DNA from: Actibacterium naphthalenivorans
GTDB lineage: Bacteria > Pseudomonadota > Alphaproteobacteria > Rhodobacterales > Rhodobacteraceae
Reading direction: 5' to 3'
NCBI RefSeq assembly: GCF_014196965.1
Contig: NZ_JACIEQ010000001.1
Coordinates: 620,001 to 684,000, forward strand
Length of the DNA: 64,000 nucleotides
Shown: piece after piece, positions 1-7,506 of the stretch
Layout of the letters: each line of letters opens with the position of its first letter
Position numbering within the stretch: position 1 is the stretch's first letter
Translations under genes and position numbers: made by a program
The notes under the pieces: generated by a model
The model's database searches: none
What the model saw: only the letters and a program-made list of their open reading frames with translations
What the model was told of the DNA's origin: nothing

Positions 1-1
1 G

Positions 2-130
2 GCCTCTTCCGTCAGCACGTCACTCGTGGGTGAAGACACTGTAATCACCTATGGCGATGGCGGCATCAATTCGATAACACTGGAAGACATGCAGCTCAGC
101 CACAACGAAATCGATTTTCTTTTTGTCTGA
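2..130 (+). CDS. C-terminal end of a secreted RTX / hemolysin-type calcium-binding protein (partial)
   Basis: Only the last 42 codons are inside the window; the frame opens at base 2 and stops with TGA at 128-130. The fragment runs through GEDTVITYGDGG, NSITLEDMQ and ends in EIDFLFV. A sequence ending 'TLE(D/G)...DFLFV' with a hydrophobic last few residues is typical of the C-terminal secretion region of type I-exported RTX proteins in Rhodobacterales. No GGXGXD nonapeptide repeats are visible because they would lie upstream. It could instead be another large adhesin-like protein sharing the same tail. Family assignment is moderate; the reading frame is secure because a strong hairpin follows the stop. 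Confidence 0.55.
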   Translation, partial: ASSVSTSLVGEDTVITYGDGGINSITLEDMQLSHNEIDFLFV

Positions 131-141
131 GCATGATCTCT

Positions 142-173
142 CGGCGCCCCTGTCATAAGGGGCGCCGTGTTTA
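142..173 (+). terminator. Intrinsic terminator after the RTX-like gene
   Basis: A perfect 9-bp stem (CGGCGCCCC at 142-150, GGGGCGCCG at 159-167) closes an 8-base loop and is followed by TGTTTAT. It lies 12 bases after the stop at 130. The T-tract is short, so efficiency may be moderate. Confidence 0.7.
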
Positions 174-223
174 TCTGCCGCGCCGGCGCATGCCGGCGCC
201 CCACCAAATAGGCCGCCCCGACG

Positions 224-994
224 ATGCCGCTTGCCACCACGATTTTCGGCTCCGACGAGGCCAACCCGCCGCTTCTGATCGTCCACGGTCTGTTTGGGTC
301 CGCGCGCAACTGGGGCGTCATCGCCAAACGTTTGTCCGACACGCGGCAGGTGATCACCGTGGACATGCGCAATCACGGGGAAAGCCCGTGGTTTCCGACC
401 CATTCCTATCCCGATCTTGCGGATGATCTGATGCAGGTCATCAAGGCCCATGGCGGCCGGGCGGATGTGCTGGGCCATTCGATGGGCGGAAAGGCCGCGA
501 TGGTGCTAGCGCTGACGCAGCCTTCGCTTGTCAATCGTCTGGTGGTGGCCGATATCGCGCCGGTGGTCTATGGGCACACCCAGGCGCATCTGATCCACGC
601 CATGCGCGCGCTGGACCTGGCGCAGGTCGAAAAGCGTTCCGACGCCGATGCGCTGCTGGCGGAAGAGATTGAAACCCCATCGGTCCGCGCCTTTCTTCTG
701 CAGTCGCTGGACGTGAAAGAACGGCGCTGGCGGCTCAATCTGGATGTGCTGGAAACGGAAATGCCCCGGATCATCGGCTTTCCCGATATCACCGGCCAGT
801 TCAACGGCCCGGCCCTGTTTCTGTCAGGCGCGGACTCCGATTACGTGCAGCCCGGCCACCGCCCCCTGATAAAGGCGCTGTTTCCAAATGCGGTCTTTGC
901 GAGGATCCCCGGCGCCGGCCACTGGCTGCATGCCGAGAAACCCCGGGAATTCGAGGCCGCCCTGCGCGCGTTCCTGCCGGTGTCGGCGGACTGA
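224..994 (+). CDS. Alpha/beta hydrolase, YbfF-like esterase
   Basis: A 256-residue alpha/beta-fold hydrolase of the YbfF/PldB-like group, cytosolic, probably an esterase on acyl-CoA or other short esters. The N-terminus shows the oxyanion-hole segment HGLFGSARNW (residues about 21-30) and the strand motif VDMRNHGESP. The nucleophile elbow is GHSMGG with the catalytic serine, and a C-terminal GAGHWLHAEKP holds the catalytic histidine. The acid residue probably lies in the SGADSDYV stretch. Length fits the family. The ATG at 224 is the first in frame before the HG motif; the ribosome site is weak. It converges on the SDR gene with only 9 bases between stops. Substrate is unknown. Confidence 0.85.
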   Translation: MPLATTIFGSDEANPPLLIVHGLFGSARNWGVIAKRLSDTRQVITVDMRNHGESPWFPTHSYPDLADDLMQVIKAHGGRADVLGHSMGGKAAMVLALTQPSLVNRLVVADIAPVVYGHTQAHLIHAMRALDLAQVEKRSDADALLAEEIETPSVRAFLLQSLDVKERRWRLNLDVLETEMPRIIGFPDITGQFNGPALFLSGADSDYVQPGHRPLIKALFPNAVFARIPGAGHWLHAEKPREFEAALRAFLPVSAD

Positions 995-1003
995 CCGGCG
1001 CCC

Positions 1004-1723
1004 TCAGGCGGTGCTGCCGCCATCCACGGTGATCACGGTTCCGGTGATCCGGTTGCCATCCGGCCCCAGAAGCAGCGCGATCGCGCCCGTCACATCCTCG
1101 ACCTCGGGCAGGCCAAGCGGCGCGCGGCGACGGATCGATGCCATCTTGTGCACGTCCAGCCCGCCGGTCATCTCGGTTTCCATATATCCGGGCGCGATGC
1201 AGTTGACGGTGATGCCCATCTTGCCAACCTCGCGCGAGAGCGAGCGGGTGAACCCCTCCAGCCCGGCCTTGCTGGCGGCATAGGCGGCCAGGCCGTGGAA
1301 CCCGGTCGAGGCGATGATCGACGAAATGTTGACGATCCGCCCCTCATGCGCCGCCAGCATCCCCCGGCTGATATATTTGGCAAAGATGATCGGCGCCGTC
1401 AGGTTCACCTCGATCACGCGCAGGATGTCTGTCTTGTGCATGGTCGCCAGAATGCCGTCCGCGCCGATGCCCGCGTTGTTGACCAGCCCCCAGATGCGCC
1501 CGTGCTGTTTGGTGATGCTGCTGACAACGCCGGGGATGGCATCCAGATCGCCGACATCGAAAGGAATGAAATGCACGCGCCCCTCTTGTTCGGCCATCAG
1601 CGCCTTGTAGCCATCGCTCAGGCTGCGGCTGAGGCCGACCACGTTATACCCGTCCGCGCTCAGCCGTTTCGCTGTGGCCAGGCCGAGGCCACGGGATACG
1701 CCGGTAATAACTACGGTTTTCAT
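1004..1723 (-). CDS. SDR-family NAD(P)-dependent oxidoreductase, FabG-like
   Basis: A 239-residue classical short-chain dehydrogenase. The cofactor motif is TGVSRGLGLA near the start, NNAG follows near residue 90, and the catalytic Ser and YAASK motif are present. It most resembles 3-oxoacyl-ACP reductases (FabG). It is the last gene of a five-gene operon and starts 4 bases after the adenylating-enzyme stop, with an AAGGA site 8 bases before its ATG. Next to a free-standing carrier protein it may reduce a 3-oxoacyl or sugar-keto intermediate. There is no ketosynthase beside it, so it could equally act on a nucleotide sugar. Confidence 0.88.
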   Translation of the reverse strand: MKTVVITGVSRGLGLATAKRLSADGYNVVGLSRSLSDGYKALMAEQEGRVHFIPFDVGDLDAIPGVVSSITKQHGRIWGLVNNAGIGADGILATMHKTDILRVIEVNLTAPIIFAKYISRGMLAAHEGRIVNISSIIASTGFHGLAAYAASKAGLEGFTRSLSREVGKMGITVNCIAPGYMETEMTGGLDVHKMASIRRRAPLGLPEVEDVTGAIALLLGPDGNRITGTVITVDGGSTA

Positions 1724-1727
1724 TCCA

Positions 1728-3068
1728 TCATCCTTTCGCCGCCGATCGGACCAGCTTGCCCGCGGCGTTAACCTGAAAACTCTCTACAAAACGCACCATG
1801 GCGGGTACCGCCTCGCGCTCCAGCCCGTCGCGGCAGGCCGCGATGATCCGCGGTTTCATCTCCGCCCGGTCCGCATCACCCGCCAGCTGCACCTCGGCCA
1901 CGATCAGCGCGCCGGTGATCGGATTGGACTTGGATGAAACCTTCGCCATCGCAACGCCGGGCACGCCGGTGATCACCCGTTCGATAACCTCGGGAAACAC
2001 CTTCACCCCGCCCACGTTGATCGAGCCGTTGTCGCGCCCCAGAAAGAACGCCCTGTCCCCCTCAAGGCTGATCCGGTCGCCCGAACAGACATAGCCTTCG
2101 GCGTCGATCTCGATCGCGGGGTCCTTGTGGCCGGCCGCGCCGGCAACCGGCGGGCGCAGCCACAGGATGCCATCGACCAGCTTCATCTTCACACCCGTCG
2201 GCGCCGCCTTCAGATAGGCCGCCGGAAAGCCGGCGCGCCCGTCATTCACCGCAAAGCCGACGCCGGCCTCGGTGGACGCATAGATATGGGTCATCCGCGT
2301 ATCGGGAAAGGCCCCGCGCAGCGCGTCCAGAATGCCCTGATCAACGATCTCACCGCCCAGGGTGATCTGGCCCAGCGGCACGTCCCGGATGCCCGGCACC
2401 ATCATCAGCCGCCGCCACAAGGTGGGCGTGGCGGAAAGGAACGTACAGCCGTGGCGTGCAAGCTCGGCCACCTGTTCGGCCAGCGGCAGCGATGTATCGG
2501 GCGCGACCAGCGTGCCGCCGCCGATCAGCGCCTGCAGCGTGACCTGCATCCCGGCGAACCGGGTCGGGTCATAGAGCAGCCCCCAGACCGGGTTGCGATC
2601 AGCGCCATAGCGATAAACGGTGCGTGACAGCGATTTCAGCGAATGCGCGATGATCTTGGGCACACCGGTGGTTCCGGAGGTGGTCATCAACCACCGGGTC
2701 GGCAGCGGCTCTGCCCGGTGCCGGTCGCCGCGCACCTGATCGGGGCGGCGCAGATCGCCGGCCCCGGCCAGATCGGCCCGGTCGGTAACGATCGCGCTGC
2801 AACCCGCCGCATCGGCAAGCTTGCGCACGATCTCGGGCGGCTGGGCATAGGAAACCAGAAGCAGGGTTTCCACCTGCCCGTCCAGCGCCAGCAGCGTTTC
2901 GATCAGAACACGCGGATCGGAAACGCTGATCGCCAGCCTGTCATCGGGCGAAAGATCGGCAGCGGCGCCGATCGACGCCGCCGCCTGCGGCGACAGGCTG
3001 CCGCTGGCCGAGATGACAAGGGGCCGCGCGCGGCTGGCTGCCGCGATCTGTTGCGACAGGCAGGGCAT
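1728..3068 (-). CDS. AMP-binding acyl-CoA/acyl-ACP ligase-like protein
   Basis: A 446-residue ANL-superfamily adenylating enzyme. Motifs in order are TTSGTTGVPK (P-loop, A3), YASTEAG (A5), SGDR (A7), a FLGRDNGSINVGG hinge (A8) and a C-terminal catalytic lysine in NAAGKLVR (A10). It is somewhat shorter than usual acyl-CoA synthetases (about 500-550 residues). The start ATG overlaps the ACP stop codon by one base (TGATG), so translational coupling is likely and the ACP is the natural acceptor. Inferred role: activate a carboxylic acid and load it on the ACP. The acid cannot be read from sequence. Confidence 0.85.
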   Translation of the reverse strand: MPCLSQQIAAASRARPLVISASGSLSPQAAASIGAAADLSPDDRLAISVSDPRVLIETLLALDGQVETLLLVSYAQPPEIVRKLADAAGCSAIVTDRADLAGAGDLRRPDQVRGDRHRAEPLPTRWLMTTSGTTGVPKIIAHSLKSLSRTVYRYGADRNPVWGLLYDPTRFAGMQVTLQALIGGGTLVAPDTSLPLAEQVAELARHGCTFLSATPTLWRRLMMVPGIRDVPLGQITLGGEIVDQGILDALRGAFPDTRMTHIYASTEAGVGFAVNDGRAGFPAAYLKAAPTGVKMKLVDGILWLRPPVAGAAGHKDPAIEIDAEGYVCSGDRISLEGDRAFFLGRDNGSINVGGVKVFPEVIERVITGVPGVAMAKVSSKSNPITGALIVAEVQLAGDADRAEMKPRIIAACRDGLEREAVPAMVRFVESFQVNAAGKLVRSAAKG

Positions 3069-3322
3069 CAGGCTGGCTTGTATTGGCGGTAGAACGCCAC
3101 AAACTCCTGAAAAGTCTGCGGATAATAGGCGTTGTCGCTCAGGGTGAAGGGATCGTACCCCAGCTCTTCCTCAAGCTGGGACACGAAGATGGCGAAGCCC
3201 AGACTGTCCAGCCCGCTGTCCAGCAGCACCGTGTCATCGGCAAGCTCGGGCGCATCGCTGCCCTTTTCGGAAAGCCAGACATCGGCGAAAACCCGGCGGA
3301 TATCGGTTTCAAGATTATCCAA
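3068..3322 (-). CDS. Free-standing acyl carrier protein
   Basis: An 84-residue acidic carrier protein. The phosphopantetheine site is the serine in LDSGLDSLGFAIF, in the normal DSL context, followed by the acidic helix QLEEELGYDPF. It is not the housekeeping ACP, which normally sits between fabG and fabF. It starts with TTG at 3320-3322 (an AGAGGT site lies just upstream; no ATG or GTG is suitably placed) and overlaps the ligase gene by one base. Its neighbours suggest it carries a special acyl group from the ligase to the hexapeptide transferase. Confidence 0.88.
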   Translation of the reverse strand: MDNLETDIRRVFADVWLSEKGSDAPELADDTVLLDSGLDSLGFAIFVSQLEEELGYDPFTLSDNAYYPQTFQEFVAFYRQYKPA

Positions 3323-3336
3323 GACGTACCTCTTAC

Positions 3337-3795
3337 TTAATGCTCAATGGGCGAGTCGTTGCCCTTGTCCAGACGAATGCCCCAATACCCGGTTTTGATG
3401 TCACGTTCGACAACGCGCCCCGGATTCCCCATGACCACGGAGTTGGGCGGCACATCGCGCCCCACAACCGTGTTTCCCGAAATGATACAGCCATCGCCGA
3501 TGGTCACCCCCGGCAGGATGATGCAGTTATAGCCGAGAAAGCAGTTCTTGCCGATATGCACATCCTTCCATTCGCGGTGAACGAAGTCATGCGTCACGAT
3601 CGACGCGCCCGAGGTGACGGCGGTGTAGTCGCCGATGTGAATGCCCTTTGGGTTGGTCTTGTCCAGCCGCGCCCCCCAAGAGATGCGGGTGTTTTCGCCG
3701 ATATCCATGCCGTAGATGTTGCGATACAGAAAATGTGTGACGTTCAGAACGACCTTCCTGAAGATCGTGCGCCGGATTACCGCTACAACTGACAA
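3337..3795 (-). CDS. Left-handed beta-helix (hexapeptide) acyltransferase
   Basis: A 152-residue protein built of hexapeptide repeats: IGENTRISWGARLD, IHIGDYTAV, VHIGKNCFLGYN, VTIGDGCIISGN, then VVGRDVPPNSVVMGNPGRVV, the usual end of LbH acetyl/acyltransferases (WbbJ/CysE-like). The histidine in VTHDFVHRE is a candidate catalytic residue. Start is TTG at 3793-3795 with GGAG about 8 bases upstream; a later ATG (MDIGEN) would cut into the N-terminal helix. Lying directly before the ACP gene, it is the likely enzyme that moves the carrier-bound acyl group onto a sugar or other alcohol/amine. Confidence 0.85.
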   Translation of the reverse strand: MSVVAVIRRTIFRKVVLNVTHFLYRNIYGMDIGENTRISWGARLDKTNPKGIHIGDYTAVTSGASIVTHDFVHREWKDVHIGKNCFLGYNCIILPGVTIGDGCIISGNTVVGRDVPPNSVVMGNPGRVVERDIKTGYWGIRLDKGNDSPIEH

Positions 3796-3854
3796 CCTGT
3801 ATCTCCGCTCTTGAGCATATGCACTTGGTTATGCGAACTTTTTTGTCGATTAGA

Positions 3855-3872
3855 ACAGGGGTATCGCCCTGT
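3855..3872 (-). terminator. Small hairpin between SGNH hydrolase and acyltransferase genes
   Basis: ACAGGG (3855-3860) and CCCTGT (3867-3872) form a perfect 6-bp stem with a 6-base loop just after the SGNH gene stop. There is no strong T-tract on the minus strand, so it may be a weak terminator or an RNA processing/stability element. AT-rich DNA at 3795-3850 could hold a separate promoter for the acyltransferase-ACP-ligase-SDR genes. Confidence 0.35.
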
Positions 3873-3889
3873 CAACGCGATCGGGCCAA

Positions 3890-4633
3890 TCAATCGGGCG
3901 ATCCGCGATTGCGGCACAGAATGTTGCCCAGAACACGCGAGAATCCGGGCACGGCGATAGCGCGCAGGGCGTCTTGCGTGGGGTGCAGCCCATCGGGGAT
4001 GGCCGCCTTCAGCGCGGCCTCGGGCAGCGCGGCCCAGCGCGGCGCATCGTCAATCAGCCCCGCGCCATGGTCGCGCGCGAGCGTGCGGTAGAGCGCCTTG
4101 TACGCGGCCTGGCCGGGGCGGGCCAATGCCTTGGCAGAACGGGCCGGGCTCATCGTCGCCAGATAGATCGGGATGCCCCGCGTCCGCGCCGCTTCGATAA
4201 AGGCGATGTGGTTTGCGCGGCTCTGCTTCAGCGCAAGGCCACGCCACAGCGACGCGTCATTGCCGGAAAAGCTGACGACAACAAGATCGGTATCGAACAG
4301 CCCCTCCATCTGGCCCCTCCCCCAGGCGCTGGAGGCCCCCGAAAGCGCCAGTTTGCGGATCGTCACCGGGGCGCCGTGGCAGGCCGTCAACTCGGCGGCA
4401 AGCGCATCGGTCCAATCGCCGCGACGAAAGATGCTGGCGCCGAAAAGCGTCACCTCAACCGGGCATGGCACCGCCGCGCAGCCCCCCGAAAGCGCCGGCG
4501 CCGCCACAGCATGCGCCCAGTCCCGGTCGCCCGGAGCGGCGTCTTCGGGGCTGAAGGCACCAAAGCGCGACAGCCAGTAAATGGCTGATAAAATTAATAT
4601 AAATGCAGCCGCCGCCGCGATACGCACAAACAT
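3890..4633 (-). CDS. Membrane-anchored SGNH/GDSL-type hydrolase
   Basis: A 247-residue protein with one N-terminal hydrophobic helix (FVRIAAAAAFILILSAIYWL), so the catalytic part probably faces the periplasm. SGNH blocks are recognisable: FGASIF (block I, serine in GAS), the ALSGASSAWG stretch (block II), SFSGND (block III, Asn) and DGLHPT (block V, Asp-His). The family contains acyl esterases and sugar O-acetyl-esterases or transferases. ATG at 4631-4633 is chosen; a TTG two codons upstream is the alternative. It heads the operon with the acyltransferase and ACP, consistent with editing or placing ester groups on a cell-surface glycan. Confidence 0.78.
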   Translation of the reverse strand: MFVRIAAAAAFILILSAIYWLSRFGAFSPEDAAPGDRDWAHAVAAPALSGGCAAVPCPVEVTLFGASIFRRGDWTDALAAELTACHGAPVTIRKLALSGASSAWGRGQMEGLFDTDLVVVSFSGNDASLWRGLALKQSRANHIAFIEAARTRGIPIYLATMSPARSAKALARPGQAAYKALYRTLARDHGAGLIDDAPRWAALPEAALKAAIPDGLHPTQDALRAIAVPGFSRVLGNILCRNRGSPD

Positions 4634-5117
4634 GTTCAACCGCCCCCGTTGGGGAACCCTTCAAGCTTCGCACCTGCCGCCGCCCGCTCTTTGGCGGTAC
4701 GGCAGGTTTCGGATACAGCCTGCCACGCCGCGCGGGCCGGGGCCAGCCCCGAGCCGCACGGCGGGGCGGGCGAGGCTGTGGTTCAATGCCGCTTCGCTTT
4801 TCCCGGCGCCAACGCGCGGGCCTATCTGGCGCGGCAACGGGCAGAGCCCGACCCGGCGTATCCGTACCCCGCCGCTGCGCGCCATCCCACGCCAGCACGG
4901 CCGGCCAGCGCCGGGACATATCCGAACAGGTGGCCGCGCGGGCCGCCGTGCAGCGCGCGGGGGCTATGCACACCTGGATTTGCAAGACAGCGAACCCTGC
5001 CCGGCGCCCCTGTCGGAAGGGGCGGCAAGGCGGTTGAAAATCCTGCGGCCACATACACCGCCCGCATCCGGGGTCGGCCCGCGCGAAAGGCCCGCACCCC
5101 GCCCCCGGCAGCCTCCG
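4634..5117. other. Intergenic region without a recognisable gene
   Basis: This 484-base GC-rich stretch lies between the SGNH hydrolase start and the cysG stop. Several open frames cross it on both strands, but their translations are low-complexity Arg/Ala/Pro-rich strings with no motif or ribosome site, so I call none. GCCCC (5006-5010) and GGGGC (5019-5023) form a small hairpin whose arms and loop resemble the terminator at 142-167. It lies about 95 bases past the cysG stop and may help end the nitrate operon. The promoter of the SGNH operon should also be here. Confidence 0.5.
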
Positions 5118-6521
5118 TCAGGCCGACAAACGCAGCGGCACGTCGTCGGCGCATTGCGCGTCGGCAAAATGCTTGGGGCGGCGAACCAGAAGGATCGACG
5201 GGCTCGGAACCTTTTCGATTTCGATCGTTTCGGCCAGCGCATCAATCCTGGCGCTTACATGGCGTTCGTTGACGGTGCTCGCGGCGCTGATGATTTCGAC
5301 GATGGATTCGGGCGGCAGGCCCGACTCAAGCAGGCTGTGCTGAATCTCCGCAGCCTTGCGCACGCCCATGTAAAGCGCCAGCGCGGTGCCGGGCGTCAGG
5401 ATCCGCCCCCAGTCGGGCGCCTCGTCGCCATCGCGGCAGGTGCCGGTGGCAAAGACCAGCCGATCGGTCTGGCCCCGCTCTGTCAGCGACTGGCCGATGC
5501 TGGCCGCCGCCGCCGTGGCCGCCGTGACGCCCGGCACGATCTCGACCGTCAGACCGGCGGCGCGGGCGGCGGCAAGCTCTTCGCTGGCCCGGCCAAAGAC
5601 ACAGGGATCGCCGCTTTTCAGCCGCACCACCCGCTTGCCCTGTTTCGCCGCTGCCACGATGATGGCATCGATACGCTCCTGCGGCCAGGCACAGGCCCCT
5701 ACCGCCTTGCCGACATACACGCGTTCCGCATCGCGACGCGCAAGCTCCAGCACCGCCGGATCAACCAGCCGGTCGTAAAAGATGATGTCGGCCTCCTGCA
5801 GGCGCTGCACGGCCCGCATGGTCAGCAGATCCGCGCTGCCCGGCCCGGCCCCCACAAGGCTGATCACACCCGGGGCATCGGCATCCGGCGCGCCGCCGCC
5901 GGCGATGGCATCTTTCAAGGCGCGGGCAGCGTCACGCTCGGCCCCTGCGGCGTGCATCCGGCGCGGCGTTTCGGAAAAGGCCCAGCGCCAGAAGGCGCGG
6001 CGGCCCTCGCGCGGAACCCGCTGCGCCACCGCAGCCCGCATCCGCCCGGCCAGCGATGCGAACTCGCCCAGGCGCGGCTCCAGCATCGTCTCGATCCGGG
6101 TCTTGATCTGGCGGGCCAGAACCGGCGCGGCGCCTTCGGTGCCGATGGCCACCACCACCGGATCACGGTCAACGATCGACGGGGTCAGCGCGTCGCAGAG
6201 CGCGGGCTGATCCACCACATTGACCACAGCACCGGCGGCCTTGGCCAGCGCGTGGACGGCCGCATCCAGCCCGGGGCAGCCGGTGGCGATGAATACCAGC
6301 GCCGCATCGGCGAAACGCGCGGGGCCAATGGCGCCGGTGTCATGCACAGCACGGCCAGTATCGACCAGCGCCTGAAGCTCCTCGTCCAGCACGGGGGCCA
6401 GCAGGATCAGCCGCGCCTCTGTCTTCAGCATCAGCCGGGCTTTCTGCGCGGCCTGCTCGCCGCCGCCCACGATCACCACGTCGCGGCCGGCCATCTTCAG
6501 GAACATCGGAAAGGTTTTCAT
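5118..6521 (-). CDS. cysG: Siroheme synthase (fused dehydrogenase/ferrochelatase and uroporphyrinogen-III methyltransferase)
   Basis: A 467-residue fusion. The N-terminal half is the precorrin-2 dehydrogenase/sirohydrochlorin ferrochelatase (VVIVGGGEQAAQKARLML Rossmann loop; VDRDPVVVAIGTEG). The C-terminal half is the SAM-dependent uroporphyrin-III C-methyltransferase (VGAGPGSADLLTMRA, FYDRLV, RLKSGDPCVFGRA). ATG at 6519-6521 is chosen because the Rossmann strand begins there and AAGGA lies about 7 bases upstream; the open frame extends 84 codons further into the previous gene without homology. It is the last gene of the nitrate operon, 13 bases after its neighbour, and makes the siroheme required by NirB. 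Confidence 0.93.
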   Translation of the reverse strand: MKTFPMFLKMAGRDVVIVGGGEQAAQKARLMLKTEARLILLAPVLDEELQALVDTGRAVHDTGAIGPARFADAALVFIATGCPGLDAAVHALAKAAGAVVNVVDQPALCDALTPSIVDRDPVVVAIGTEGAAPVLARQIKTRIETMLEPRLGEFASLAGRMRAAVAQRVPREGRRAFWRWAFSETPRRMHAAGAERDAARALKDAIAGGGAPDADAPGVISLVGAGPGSADLLTMRAVQRLQEADIIFYDRLVDPAVLELARRDAERVYVGKAVGACAWPQERIDAIIVAAAKQGKRVVRLKSGDPCVFGRASEELAAARAAGLTVEIVPGVTAATAAAASIGQSLTERGQTDRLVFATGTCRDGDEAPDWGRILTPGTALALYMGVRKAAEIQHSLLESGLPPESIVEIISAASTVNERHVSARIDALAETIEIEKVPSPSILLVRRPKHFADAQCADDVPLRLSA

Positions 6522-6534
6522 CGTCTCAATCCTT

Positions 6535-7506
6535 TCAGGCGGCTTGGGCCGGGCTGCGGCTCCGCCAAAGCTCGCGCGCCAGCGTATCGGGCTCGGGCAG
6601 GCCCGCGGTTTCCAGCGCCAGCGCCGCGGTGCCCAGCACGACGGCCTCGGCGAACGGATCGTCAAGCGTGCCGTCCCACAGGCGCGCCAGATCCTGCGGC
6701 ACATGCGCGTCATCGGCCAGACGGCGGGTGCCATCCCAGATCGGCCCGGCGGCGCCCTGCCAGACCACGCCATCGCGCAGCCCGAACAGGGTGACGTCCT
6801 TCGACGGATGCCGCTCGAACTCGCCGCCGCCGCCCTTGATCACCGTCAGCCGCGCCTGCCCCAGCAGGGCGCCCGCATCCGCCTGCAGATCGCGGTAGGG
6901 CGGGTGAAAGACACCCTGCACCGAGGCCGGCGCCCCGGCGGGGTTCAGCACCCGCAGCACCGTGTTGATCGCCGAACGCAGGCCCAGCACATCGCGCAGG
7001 CGCAACAGTTCAAAGGCACGGGGCGAAAACGCCTCGAGCGGCAGATAGGTGATGCCGCCGTCGCCCAGCCGCCGCGCGGCATCGGCCATATCTTCGGCCG
7101 CCGGAATGCCCGCCACGTCCAACGCCCCGCGCACAGAGGCGATCGGGTTCTGATGCGAATTCCAGCCATGCAACAGCACCGGCACCCCGGCCTGCGCCAC
7201 CAGCCGCGCCGACAACAAGAACCACGGAACCCCGCGTGTGCGCCCGGCGGCGTAGCTGGGCCAGTCGAGCGCCGGGCGCGGACCCTCCCACGCGGGCAGC
7301 GTGTCGCGCAGCGCGGAAACGAAACCGGCGATCTCTTCCGCCGTTTCGCCGCGATAGCGCATCAGCATCAGCAGCGCGCCCACGGCCTCTGGCGCGGCCT
7401 CTCCGGCCAGGATCTGGCGCATCGCGTCGGCGGCCTCGTCGCGGCTCAGCGAACGCGCGCGCCCCGGGCCGCGGCCCATGGCGTGGATATAGCGCGTCAG
7501 GCTCAT
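6535..7506 (-). CDS. TrpD2/YbiB-like glycosyl/phosphoribosyltransferase family protein
   Basis: A 323-residue protein with the anthranilate phosphoribosyltransferase-like fold: an N-terminal helical domain (LSRDEAADAMRQILAGEAAPEAVGALLMLMRYRGET) and a nucleoside-phosphorylase-like body (YAAGRTRGVPWFLLSARLVA, VLLHGWN, LRDVLGLRSAINTVLRVLNP). The usual PRPP-binding GTGGD motif of TrpD is not evident, as in YbiB/TrpD2, which have been linked to nucleic-acid binding rather than tryptophan synthesis. It overlaps nasA by 4 bases and sits before cysG, a position that recurs in nitrate clusters of related bacteria. Its role there is unknown. Confidence 0.8.
   Translation of the reverse strand: MSLTRYIHAMGRGPGRARSLSRDEAADAMRQILAGEAAPEAVGALLMLMRYRGETAEEIAGFVSALRDTLPAWEGPRPALDWPSYAAGRTRGVPWFLLSARLVAQAGVPVLLHGWNSHQNPIASVRGALDVAGIPAAEDMADAARRLGDGGITYLPLEAFSPRAFELLRLRDVLGLRSAINTVLRVLNPAGAPASVQGVFHPPYRDLQADAGALLGQARLTVIKGGGGEFERHPSKDVTLFGLRDGVVWQGAAGPIWDGTRRLADDAHVPQDLARLWDGTLDDPFAEAVVLGTAALALETAGLPEPDTLARELWRSRSPAQAA

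Noticed and set aside
5006-5023. A dispersed repeat family based on the hairpin at 142-167
   Set aside because: Only two partial copies were seen by eye; similarity is limited to GC-rich arms and a few loop bases.
4581-6794. A 737-codon plus-strand frame covering the empty region before cysG
   Set aside because: Most of it is antisense to cysG. The part in the gap is Arg/Pro-rich with no recognisable domain.
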